This document shows positions 1 to 5,850 of a DNA stretch of 8,516 nt, in pieces. A program made the position numbers and the translations under genes. Every line of letters starts with the position of its first letter. Positions within the stretch are counted from its first letter, which is position 1. The notes below the pieces were generated by a model that was given only the letters and a program-made list of their open reading frames with translations, was not told the origin of the DNA and did not search any database. The DNA lies in the NCBI GenBank assembly GCA_937881505.1, contig CALGEM010000021.1, positions 1 to 8,516 on the forward strand. Reading direction: 5' to 3'. The DNA comes from an uncultured euryarchaeote (lineage in GTDB: Archaea; Thermoplasmatota; Poseidoniia; Poseidoniales; Poseidoniaceae).

Positions 1-2
1 AA

Positions 3-287
3 ATTAAGCGAGCCTTTTCAGGAGGTCAGCCAACCGTGGAAGAGCATCGTCGGTTGGGGGGAAATCCGGATATTGATGTCGCTTATCAGTACATGATGTA
101 CTTCTTTGAGGAGGACGATGCCTACCTCGCAGAGGTTAACGCTGCTTTCCGCTCGGGCAAACTCCTCGCCGGTGAGATGAAGCAACTTTGCATTGAACGA
201 GCGACGGATTGGATGGGCTCACTTCACGAAATGCGCGATCAAACGGCCCATTTGGTCAACGATTTCCTCGCTGAAGACTCACGCTGA
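3..287 (+). CDS. trpS: Tryptophanyl-tRNA synthetase, C-terminal part (5' end outside window)
   Basis: This is the 3' end of a gene that enters from the left edge; the reading frame is open from base 3. The visible 94 residues begin IKRAFSGG, the segment that follows the KMSKS loop in archaeal and eukaryotic-type TrpRS. They continue through EEHRRLGGNPDIDVAYQYM and FFEEDD to SGKLLAGEMKQLCIE, all hallmarks of the TrpRS C-terminal helical domain that contacts the tRNA anticodon. The enzyme charges tRNA-Trp with tryptophan in the cytoplasm. A GTG at 36 could be mistaken for a start, but the conserved residues upstream of it show that it is internal. The catalytic Rossmann domain is not in the window. 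The last nine bases overlap the 3' end of the convergent ZPR1 gene. Recognition is by remembered family pattern, not by a search. Confidence 0.9.
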   Translation: MKRAFSGGQPTVEEHRRLGGNPDIDVAYQYMMYFFEEDDAYLAEVNAAFRSGKLLAGEMKQLCIERATDWMGSLHEMRDQTAHLVNDFLAEDSR

Positions 288-920
288 ACCGCCGGCTTCA
301 TCGGTTGAAAACACGGCAGGGTCCGGGCCGACGGGAAGTTCTCGCAATTCCTCTTCGGTCAACGCCCGCTCTGTTGCGTCTGGATGGAGAATCATCGAGT
401 GGCCGTGGGGGTCGAGCAAAACGAGGGTGATGGGATTTGCATCGGGCCCACCCAATTCTGCTAGGGTCAGGGTCATGTTTTGGAGGGTCGCCATTTGCTC
501 CATCAATTCCTCTCTCGCATCACCTTCTGCGTTCAAAAATTGCTGAGAAAGGTCCCGTTCGACCATGTTGATGATCTCTTGAAATCGATGCAGCACACCC
601 TCCACGTTCGAGACATAACCGGTGGCGTTACTTCCGGGCTTCACTTCCAAATCAAGTTCGGGAATGCAAACGGTGCATGAGGAAGAACGAACCACCCTGG
701 CTCGCACTTTCTCTTCGGTGTCGATGAGCATGGACCAACCGCCCGCCTTTTTTCCCTCGGCAGGGATGAAATCTGTTTGACGCCAACCACAATCATGACA
801 GAGAATGGTAACCTGCGTGTGTTCGCCAAAGTAGGGGATCTCGTCAACGTGAGCAATCATGTTGACGTTGCCCGATGAAGCGCAGATGGGGCACGGCAGG
901 TCAATGGGTTGTTCGTTCAT
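279..920 (-). CDS. ZPR1 zinc-finger domain protein
   Basis: The 213-residue protein has one ZPR1 module. Residues 10-13 (CPIC) and 41-44 (CHDC) form a C4 zinc finger. They are followed by the ZPR1 beta domain, recognisable from VVRSSSCTVCIPELDLEV (about 77-93), PGSNATGYVSNVEGVL (95-110) and the late ITLVLLDPHGHSMI (164-177). Eukaryotic ZPR1 has two such modules and acts as an eEF1A-folding chaperone. Archaeal forms have one and are usually near 190 residues, so this one is slightly long, with an acidic C-terminal tail. A role in elongation factor folding is inference from the eukaryotic protein. The ATG overlaps the TGA of the upstream SepF-like gene as ATGA, and GGATGTG lies about six bases ahead, so translational coupling is likely. 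Its 3' end overlaps the trpS stop by nine bases. Confidence 0.88.
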   Translation of the reverse strand: MNEQPIDLPCPICASSGNVNMIAHVDEIPYFGEHTQVTILCHDCGWRQTDFIPAEGKKAGGWSMLIDTEEKVRARVVRSSSCTVCIPELDLEVKPGSNATGYVSNVEGVLHRFQEIINMVERDLSQQFLNAEGDAREELMEQMATLQNMTLTLAELGGPDANPITLVLLDPHGHSMILHPDATERALTEEELRELPVGPDPAVFSTDEAGGSA

Positions 921-1630
921 TCATACACATCCGTCAAATCATCAGACGAGACGGCGAAACTTTCCATCTCGGTGCCTTTGATGCCTCGGCAACCTTGCGG
1001 AAGCAGAAGCAAACGGGTGTCGGTGATGCGAATGATTTGACCTTGGACATCTCCTTCCACGAATTGACTGAGCATGCTAATCGCTTGATTGAATTCGGTT
1101 TTACGCTTCATCATTCGCTTCATTTCAACGATGCAGCCGTGGCCATCTGCTACCCAATCCATCAACGTCCCGCACCCCGTCAAATCCAACAGGGTTGAAT
1201 TGTGAAGCACCATTTCTCCCTCATAAAGTGGAACGGGGGCATCGGGATAGAGTTGCTCGAGGTTGTGATAGGTGACTTTTCCACGAGGCATTCGTTGCGC
1301 AGGCGTGCGCTTTGAACTCGGCATGCTGAAACTCCGAGGCCCTGCTGCTTCGGTGCTGGCTTCAGGGGTTGCGGGCTCAGTTGCCTGTCCCAGTTTGGCT
1401 TCAGCCGCCTCCAGAAGGTCAAGGTCAGGCATCTCTGGAACAAGGGGCTCAGAGGGTGGTTGTGCCGATGGGGTTGACTGGCTGAACGCATCCAGTGAGG
1501 ATTGCGCCTCGTCCTTCACCTTTCGCCGCCGGCGCCGCATAGGTTCCGAGGTTCTGCGAGGCCTCTTCAACACTCCGTTTCTTTTCACGGGGAGGCGTTG
1601 ATTGACGGAGCTGTAAGGACGCGCCGCCAT
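917..1630 (-). CDS. SepF-like cell division protein
   Basis: The 237-residue product has a basic, arginine-rich N-terminus (residues 1-40), a Pro/Ser/Glu/Ala-rich linker (about 45-115) and a C-terminal domain (about 138-218). The C-terminal domain matches the SepF/DUF552 pattern. A strand-helix unit ends in VADGHGCIVEM (160-170), a helix with NQAISMLSQFVEG follows (181-193), then a glycine-containing turn before IIRITDTRLLLLP (199-211). In archaea SepF is the FtsZ membrane anchor and recruits the division machinery. Known SepF proteins usually start with a short amphipathic membrane-binding helix; this N-terminus is instead highly basic and shows no such helix. The reading frame stays open far upstream, to base 2050, but that part is antisense to psmB. 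The ATG at 1630 is the first that leaves room for the divergent gene, and an ATG at 1540 is possible. No clear Shine-Dalgarno or TATA box is seen. The stop overlaps the ZPR1 start by four bases. Confidence 0.72.
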   Translation of the reverse strand: MAARPYSSVNQRLPVKRNGVLKRPRRTSEPMRRRRRKVKDEAQSSLDAFSQSTPSAQPPSEPLVPEMPDLDLLEAAEAKLGQATEPATPEASTEAAGPRSFSMPSSKRTPAQRMPRGKVTYHNLEQLYPDAPVPLYEGEMVLHNSTLLDLTGCGTLMDWVADGHGCIVEMKRMMKRKTEFNQAISMLSQFVEGDVQGQIIRITDTRLLLLPQGCRGIKGTEMESFAVSSDDLTDVYE

Positions 1631-1696
1631 GGGAACGAGAACAGACCATGCCCCCGATGCCCAAGGTTCAAGAAGTGTCGGGTTGGAGAGGTTATC

Positions 1697-2317
1697 ATGC
1701 AAGAACACCAGACCGTTATGAAGACCGGAACCAGTACTGTTGGAATCACCTTCAAGGGTGGTGTCGTGGTTGGTGCAGACCACCGTGCCACCATGGGGCA
1801 TTTTATCGCCAACAAGAGCGTTCAGAAGCTCTTCAAAATCGGTGACAACCTTGCCCTGACCACAGCGGGCTTGGTGGGCCATGCTCAATCGCTTTCTCGA
1901 ACACTCGCTGCTGAAGTGGCGTTGTTTGAACTCCGACGGCAACAACCCATGACCGTCAAGGGTGCGGCCACGCTTACGGCCAACATCCTCTCCGGGCGCC
2001 CTCATTGGGTCCAACTCTTGATCGTCGGTGTTGACGACGACGGTGGCCACGTCTATTCCATTGACTCCGCCGGGGGCTCCATTCCCGATGCCTACTGCGC
2101 AACGGGCTCTGGTTCTCCTTACATGTACGGTGTCTTGGAAGACGGATTCAAGGAAAACATGACCCAGGCGGAGGCCTTAAAACTGGCTGCACGAGCCCTC
2201 CATGCATCAGGACAGCGTGATGCGGCCTCCGGCAACGGCATGGATTTGGCCATCATCACGCCCGGTTCTGGCTACCAACAAGTCTCCCAAGACGAGATTG
2301 CCAAACTTCTGAAGTGA
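1697..2317 (+). CDS. psmB: 20S proteasome beta subunit
   Basis: This is the catalytic subunit of the archaeal 20S core particle, a threonine protease that degrades proteins unfolded by an AAA ATPase such as PAN or Cdc48. The precursor has 206 residues. An 11-residue propeptide ending MKTG precedes the mature start TSTVGI, as in the Thermoplasma TTTVGI site. With Thr12 as mature Thr1, Asp17 (in GADHRAT) and Lys33 (in VQKLF) fall in place. GSGSPY and RDAASG supply the late active-site Ser/Asp. The ATG at 1697 is preceded by GGAGAGGT about five bases upstream and gives a normal propeptide. The open frame extends to 1502, but that part is unlike any beta subunit. Ser replaces the usual Thr at mature position 2, a conservative change. 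The neighbour downstream is aCPSF1, an arrangement known in other Euryarchaeota. The 66 bases to the divergent SepF-like gene hold no obvious TATA box. Confidence 0.95.
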   Translation: MQEHQTVMKTGTSTVGITFKGGVVVGADHRATMGHFIANKSVQKLFKIGDNLALTTAGLVGHAQSLSRTLAAEVALFELRRQQPMTVKGAATLTANILSGRPHWVQLLIVGVDDDGGHVYSIDSAGGSIPDAYCATGSGSPYMYGVLEDGFKENMTQAEALKLAARALHASGQRDAASGNGMDLAIITPGSGYQQVSQDEIAKLLK

Positions 2318-2326
2318 GGTTCCTAT

Positions 2327-2386
2327 TCCCGCGGCTTTGCCGCTTTACGCCTTCGGGTGTGCTGTGGTCCATGTTGACTGCGGGAG
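2327..2386 (+). promoter_or_regulatory. Candidate structured leader between psmB and the aCPSF1 gene
   Basis: The 75-base intercistronic gap contains two short hairpins. One is GCGGC-TTT-GCCGC at 2331-2343. The other is ACGCC-TTCG-GGTGT at 2347-2360, which carries a stable UUCG tetraloop closed by C-G. In addition, TCCCGCGG at 2327-2334 can pair over eight positions (one G-U) with CTGCGGGA at 2378-2385. The right arm covers GGGAG, the ribosome binding site of the aCPSF1 GTG start. This long helix uses bases of the first hairpin, so the two folds exclude each other. The pairing is read directly from the sequence; a regulatory role is inference. The first hairpin could alternatively be part of a psmB terminator, but it is followed by only TTTA. 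Confidence 0.4.
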
Positions 2387-2392
2387 CATGCG

Positions 2393-4306
2393 GTGAACAC
2401 CATGCAAATGACGTACAGAGAACTGAAAGACGAGATTGCGAAGATCATCCCTCGTAACATCGAATACGAGGTTGACCTTGAGGCAGGAAACATCGCCATC
2501 ATCACGCAGGACATGAAGCCCTTCACGGGCCAAGACGGCTTGATTGGTAAAATCGCTCGCAGAGTCAAGCGGAAGATCGTGTTGCGAACGCCCATTGATT
2601 CAATGATGGACATGGACCAAGCTCAAGATGTGATTCGAGACATTATTCCTGAGGAAGCCGATATCACGGAGATGTACTTTGACGCTTGTTATCGAGAAGT
2701 CATTATTCAATGCAAGCAGCCAGGTACGGCGATTGGACGCCGCGGCGAAAACAGCAATGCGATTCGAGACAAGACAGGATGGGCGGTCAAGGTTGAACGA
2801 ACCCCACCGCTCTTCTCGAAAACGGTCCACGACATTCGCATGTACCGGCAAACCCACGGCGATGAACGACGAAAGTTGCTCAAGGATTTCGGTTTGAACA
2901 TCCACCGTCCAACTCGTCCGGGTGGAACCTGGGCCCGAGTCACCGCTTTGGGCTCTTACCGAGAAGTGGGTCGTGCTTGCCACTACGTGACGACCAACGA
3001 GTCGAGAATTATGATCGACGTCGGGGTCAACATCGCCTCGGATACCGACCCCATGCCGTTTTTCAACGCTCCAGAAGCTCTTCCTTTGGACAAGCTTGAC
3101 GCTGTGGTGTTGACGCACTCTCACTTGGACCACGCTGGCATGCTTCCTGTGCTGTTCAAATACGGTTACCGCGGACCTGTGTACTGCACGCCGCCAACCC
3201 GTGATTTGATGCTCTTGCTTCAAACGGACTACCTCAAAGTTGGTGGAGCCGAAGGAAAGCGAACACCCTACGATATGGAAGACATCCGCATGTGCATGAA
3301 GCACGTTGTCGATGTTGATTGGGACTCAACCACCGATATCGCTCCGGATGTTAAATTGACATTTTCCAACGCTGGTCACATTTTGGGTTCATCCGCCGTC
3401 CATCTCAACATCGCTGATGGCAAGCACAACATCGTGTTTAGTGGGGACCAGAAATACGAGAAATCATGGTTATTTGACGCTGCCAACACCCGTTTTCCTC
3501 GTGTCGAAACTCTGGTGATTGAATCAACCTACGGTGCTTCAGGCGACTATCAGCCCTCTCGCCAAGAGGCCAATCAGGAACTGCAAGACATTGTTTCCCG
3601 TACCTTGATGCGTGGCGGGAAGATGATTTGCCCGGTCTTTGCTGTTGGCCGCAGCCAAGAGGTCATGATCGCGATTGACGAACTCTTCCGCTCAGGAACG
3701 GTGAAGCCCGTGCCTGTCTGGCTTGACGGTATGATTCAGGAAGCCACGGCCATTCACGCCTCTCATCCAAATTATCTGACCAAGGCGCTCAGCAAGTCGC
3801 TTCTGAAAGATGACGGGGAAAACCCGTTCACGAGCGAATGGTTCCGGCCTGTGAAGGGCAGGGAACTCCGAGAGAGCATCGTCATGGACACCTCGCCGTG
3901 TATCGTATTGGCGACCTCGGGTATGCTCAATGGCGGTCCAGTGATGGAGTATTTCAAGAACTGGGCACACGAGGAGCGAAATTCACTTTGTTTCGTTGGC
4001 TATCAAGCCGAAGGAACACTTGGTCGTCGCCTTCAGAAGGGCTTTGGCGAAGTCCCCATGCTCATCAACGGCAAGACTGAGATTGTCAAAATCGGTTGTG
4101 AGATGGTGACCATTGACGGTTTCTCCGGGCACTCCGACCGAAGGCAACTGCTTGACTTCGTTGACCGAATCAACCCGCCGCCAAAGAACATCATTTGCCA
4201 CCACGGTGACTATCAGAAATGTAACGAACTTGGTTTGACACTCCGAGAACGGTACAACTGCCTAACGTTTGCCCCGAGCAACCTCGAAACCGTTCGCCTG
4301 TTCTGA
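2393..4306 (+). CDS. aCPSF1 (FttA) beta-CASP ribonuclease / transcription termination factor
   Basis: The 637-residue protein has the size and domain order of archaeal aCPSF1. Two N-terminal KH domains lie at about 1-145; GRRG at 115-118 is the GxxG loop of the second, and the first lacks one. A metallo-beta-lactamase core carries HSHLDH at 242-247, GH at 328-329 and D352. The beta-CASP insert starts after E377 (ESTYG, motif A). The C-terminal part has H580 (SGHSD, motif B) and H604 (HHGD, motif C). All zinc ligands are present, so it should be an active endo/exoribonuclease. In archaea this factor cleaves nascent RNA at U-rich 3' ends and drives termination. The GTG start at 2393 has GGGAG six bases upstream; an ATG three codons later is the alternative. 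psmB lies 75 bases upstream, and the leader between them can fold. The TGA stop directly abuts the stop of the convergent membrane-protein gene. Confidence 0.95.
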   Translation: MNTMQMTYRELKDEIAKIIPRNIEYEVDLEAGNIAIITQDMKPFTGQDGLIGKIARRVKRKIVLRTPIDSMMDMDQAQDVIRDIIPEEADITEMYFDACYREVIIQCKQPGTAIGRRGENSNAIRDKTGWAVKVERTPPLFSKTVHDIRMYRQTHGDERRKLLKDFGLNIHRPTRPGGTWARVTALGSYREVGRACHYVTTNESRIMIDVGVNIASDTDPMPFFNAPEALPLDKLDAVVLTHSHLDHAGMLPVLFKYGYRGPVYCTPPTRDLMLLLQTDYLKVGGAEGKRTPYDMEDIRMCMKHVVDVDWDSTTDIAPDVKLTFSNAGHILGSSAVHLNIADGKHNIVFSGDQKYEKSWLFDAANTRFPRVETLVIESTYGASGDYQPSRQEANQELQDIVSRTLMRGGKMICPVFAVGRSQEVMIAIDELFRSGTVKPVPVWLDGMIQEATAIHASHPNYLTKALSKSLLKDDGENPFTSEWFRPVKGRELRESIVMDTSPCIVLATSGMLNGGPVMEYFKNWAHEERNSLCFVGYQAEGTLGRRLQKGFGEVPMLINGKTEIVKIGCEMVTIDGFSGHSDRRQLLDFVDRINPPPKNIICHHGDYQKCNELGLTLRERYNCLTFAPSNLETVRLF

Positions 4307-4591
4307 TCAAAGCGGCATTTCGAAATCTTGGGCCATCGGGTCGGGAAGCGAGGTTTCAGCCTCGATGTTTTGACGTACTCCAGTCGTTGACGTTTGCACG
4401 CCTATTCCGCCTGTTTTTGAGGGCTGAGATGAACCTGCCTGCATCATGAATCCAATCCCAATCAAGGTGGCCGTCATGGCTCCTAGGGCCAATGTAAGAG
4501 TGTACTCACCAGCGTTGATGCCCGCCGCCATGGCGACTGCTAAAACCAATCCGAAGGCCGCGAAGAGCAGGCCCCGTGTGGCTTGTGCCAT
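4307..4591 (-). CDS. Small two-helix membrane protein of unknown function
   Basis: I do not recognise the family. From the ATG at 4591 the product has 94 residues. It has two hydrophobic helices, about 7-26 (LLFAAFGLVLAVAMAAG) and about 31-50 (TLTLALGAMTATLIGIGFMM), joined by a short NAGEY turn. A roughly 44-residue polar, Ser/Thr/Gln-rich tail ends in acidic residues. This suggests a helical hairpin with both ends on the same side of the membrane. I prefer 4591 because GGTGGTGGGGG lies a few bases upstream and the divergent gene begins at 4645. ATGs at 4618 and 4666 are in frame, but the latter would overlap that gene. The plus-strand frame over the same bases gives no membrane pattern and is less convincing. 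Its stop codon directly abuts the aCPSF1 stop with no gap. That it is a real gene is likely but not certain. Confidence 0.62.
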   Translation of the reverse strand: MAQATRGLLFAAFGLVLAVAMAAGINAGEYTLTLALGAMTATLIGIGFMMQAGSSQPSKTGGIGVQTSTTGVRQNIEAETSLPDPMAQDFEMPL

Positions 4592-4644
4592 GCATACCCC
4601 CACCACCAAGTTGTTCATGAACCCGTTGCGACACAGGGTCAACC

Positions 4645-5289
4645 ATGCAATCCTCAAACACGCCATCGTGTCCAGGCTGGCTCATGACCGCAGTTGCCCC
4701 ATGGGGCGAGAATGCAGAGGATGCATTTGACCAAGGTCTTGTTGAACTTGGATTGGGCGATGTTCGCTTGATTCAGGCCCAGGGTGCCATGCTGCCTCTT
4801 GGTTTTGGCGCCACACCACCTCGCCCGCTCCCGATGGGTTCGCTGGTCGAGTGTCATTTGGCCACAGCATATGCTTGGAACGGTTCGTCAGCTTCAGCAG
4901 GTGTCGCTTGGGCGACATGCGTAACTCCCGAGGGTGATGAGTGCGCCATCGTGGCTACCATCACCACCGACCGTGACTACGAAGAAACGGTCTTACTCTT
5001 GCGACGAAACTTGCAACGACGCTTGGCGAGTCGCGACCTCGAAGTCATCGAATTCGATGTCGCCGTTGATGAAGTAACGGCGGGCCAAGACCACCACGGT
5101 GTGGCTGTTGCAGCCTTGATTTTGCCCGAATCTCTTTCGCTTGGAGCCAGAACCAAGACCGGCCCGATTCGAGGAGCGCTGACACGAAAGGCTGCCCCCG
5201 AGCCGCGGAAGCGCGTTGACACCAAGGCACCTGCAGCTCCAGCCCGGCGTCCCGGCCAGCCGCAAAGCAAGCACGATTTCACGCTCTGA
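4645..5289 (+). CDS. Pyruvoyl-dependent arginine decarboxylase-fold protein lacking the self-cleavage site
   Basis: Residues 12-160 follow the pattern of Methanocaldococcus jannaschii PvlArgDC. AEDAFDQGLVELGLGDVRLI lines up with its LNAFDGALLNAGIGNVNLI, LPMGSLV (62-68) with LPMGALV, and the SAGVAWA region with SAAISVA. In the active enzyme, Ser52-Ser53 is cut and Ser53 becomes the pyruvoyl cofactor. Here the same positions read Gln46-Gly47 (codons CAG GGT). Asn47 of the enzyme corresponds to Arg41 and catalytic Glu109 to about Thr105. The normal chemistry should therefore be impossible, and the true function is unknown. A tail of about 50 residues (165-214), rich in Ala, Pro, Arg and Lys, is absent from the 165-residue methanogen enzyme. 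The start at 4645 is kept because a later ATG at 4684 would cut the first strand. The next gene begins nine bases after the stop. The alignment is from memory of the family. Confidence 0.68.
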   Translation: MQSSNTPSCPGWLMTAVAPWGENAEDAFDQGLVELGLGDVRLIQAQGAMLPLGFGATPPRPLPMGSLVECHLATAYAWNGSSASAGVAWATCVTPEGDECAIVATITTDRDYEETVLLLRRNLQRRLASRDLEVIEFDVAVDEVTAGQDHHGVAVAALILPESLSLGARTKTGPIRGALTRKAAPEPRKRVDTKAPAAPARRPGQPQSKHDFTL

Positions 5290-5298
5290 GGCGATGAG

Positions 5299-5739
5299 GT
5301 GTCGGAACAACGTTGGCTTGTTCTGCGGTGTTCGGCCTGCAACCAATGCTCCGGCCATCGCCGCCAAGGAGGGCGTTGTCCACATTGTGGCACGACCATG
5401 CAAACGGATTCAGAGGTCGTGAAGGAATGCACGTCCAGTTCCATGCTTCATCTCGAAGTGGCTTTGGCCAATACGCCCGCAGAACTTCAGGATGAATTGC
5501 GAACCCGGCTCTTGCGTTCTGCTTCGTTCAACGATGAGCCGCAGGAGATATCTCCCCGAGCCCTCTTGCGCGAACTTCGCTCACTGGCTTCTGAAGAGGG
5601 TCAAATCTCAATTATTCAGGTCCAATCGCTCCTGAACAAAAGGGATGTTGACATTCCTGCTGATGCCCTCATGGAGCAGGCTGAAGTTGAGGGTGTGGTC
5701 GTTCGGTTGGGTGAAGGGCGCTGGATGTTCTTTGAGTGA
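5299..5739 (+). CDS. Zinc-ribbon protein with C-terminal winged-helix-like domain
   Basis: The 146-residue protein starts with a zinc ribbon formed by C11-x2-C14 and C27-x2-C30 (CPHCG). A middle helical stretch at about 50-75 (VALANTPAELQDELRTRLL) follows. The C-terminal region (about 85-146) looks like a winged helix: predicted helices at 87-100 and 105-115, then EGVVVRLGEGRWMFFE, a typical two-strand wing. This layout resembles uncharacterised haloarchaeal zinc-ribbon proteins of the DUF5817 type, though I cannot confirm membership. Such an architecture suggests DNA or RNA binding in the cytoplasm, perhaps as a small regulator; this is inference. The GTG start has TGAGG about seven bases ahead, overlapping the stop of the preceding PvlArgDC-like gene. 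The two genes are nine bases apart and almost certainly co-transcribed. tRNA-Pro follows 33 bases downstream. Confidence 0.72.
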   Translation: MSEQRWLVLRCSACNQCSGHRRQGGRCPHCGTTMQTDSEVVKECTSSSMLHLEVALANTPAELQDELRTRLLRSASFNDEPQEISPRALLRELRSLASEEGQISIIQVQSLLNKRDVDIPADALMEQAEVEGVVVRLGEGRWMFFE

Positions 5740-5772
5740 AGTTCATAGGTAAGACGCCGTGGCACAGACCAA

Positions 5773-5850
5773 GGGCGTATGGGTTAGTTTGGCCTATACT
5801 CGGGCGTTTGGGACGCTTGGACCCAAGTTCAAATCTTGGTACGCCCACCA
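5773..5850 (+). tRNA. tRNA-Pro (anticodon TGG), CCA encoded
   Basis: A full cloverleaf can be drawn. The acceptor stem GGGCGTA (5773-5779) pairs perfectly with TACGCCC (5840-5846). The discriminator is A5847, followed by genomic CCA (5848-5850). The anticodon stem GGGCG/CGCTT (5802-5806, 5814-5818) encloses the loop TTTGGGA with anticodon TGG at 5809-5811 and G37, as expected for proline. The T stem CCAAG/CTTGG (5823-5827, 5835-5839) encloses TTCAAAT. The D stem is weak: G-T, G-C, T-A and a T-T mismatch. There are also two G-T pairs at the outer end of the anticodon stem. The D loop has GG at 5791-5792. No intron is seen. The convergent parvulin gene ends at the very next base. A weak AT-rich stretch around 5741-5750 lies where a promoter could sit. 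Confidence 0.93.

Noticed and set aside
1502..1696. N-terminal extension of the proteasome beta frame
   Set aside because: It overlaps the SepF-like gene on the other strand and is unlike any beta subunit. The ATG at 1697 has a good ribosome binding site and a normal propeptide.
1631..2050. Upstream extension of the SepF-like reading frame to give a 377-residue protein
   Set aside because: The extra 140 residues lie antisense to psmB, match no SepF feature, and would bury the psmB start region.
2331..2346. Intrinsic terminator after psmB
   Set aside because: The five-pair hairpin is followed by only TTTA, and the next gene is probably in the same transcript. It is kept only as part of a candidate leader structure.
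2600..3304. Long minus-strand open frame inside the aCPSF1 gene
   Set aside because: It is a codon-bias shadow of a strongly conserved plus-strand gene, with no recognisable domain.
4446..4730. Plus-strand open frame across the small membrane-protein gene
   Set aside because: It overlaps the PvlArgDC-like start and shows no domain. The minus-strand frame has a coherent two-helix pattern and a stop exactly at the neighbouring gene end.
4977..5444. Minus-strand open frames under the PvlArgDC-like gene
   Set aside because: These are shadows of the plus-strand gene with arginine- and serine-rich, domain-free translations.
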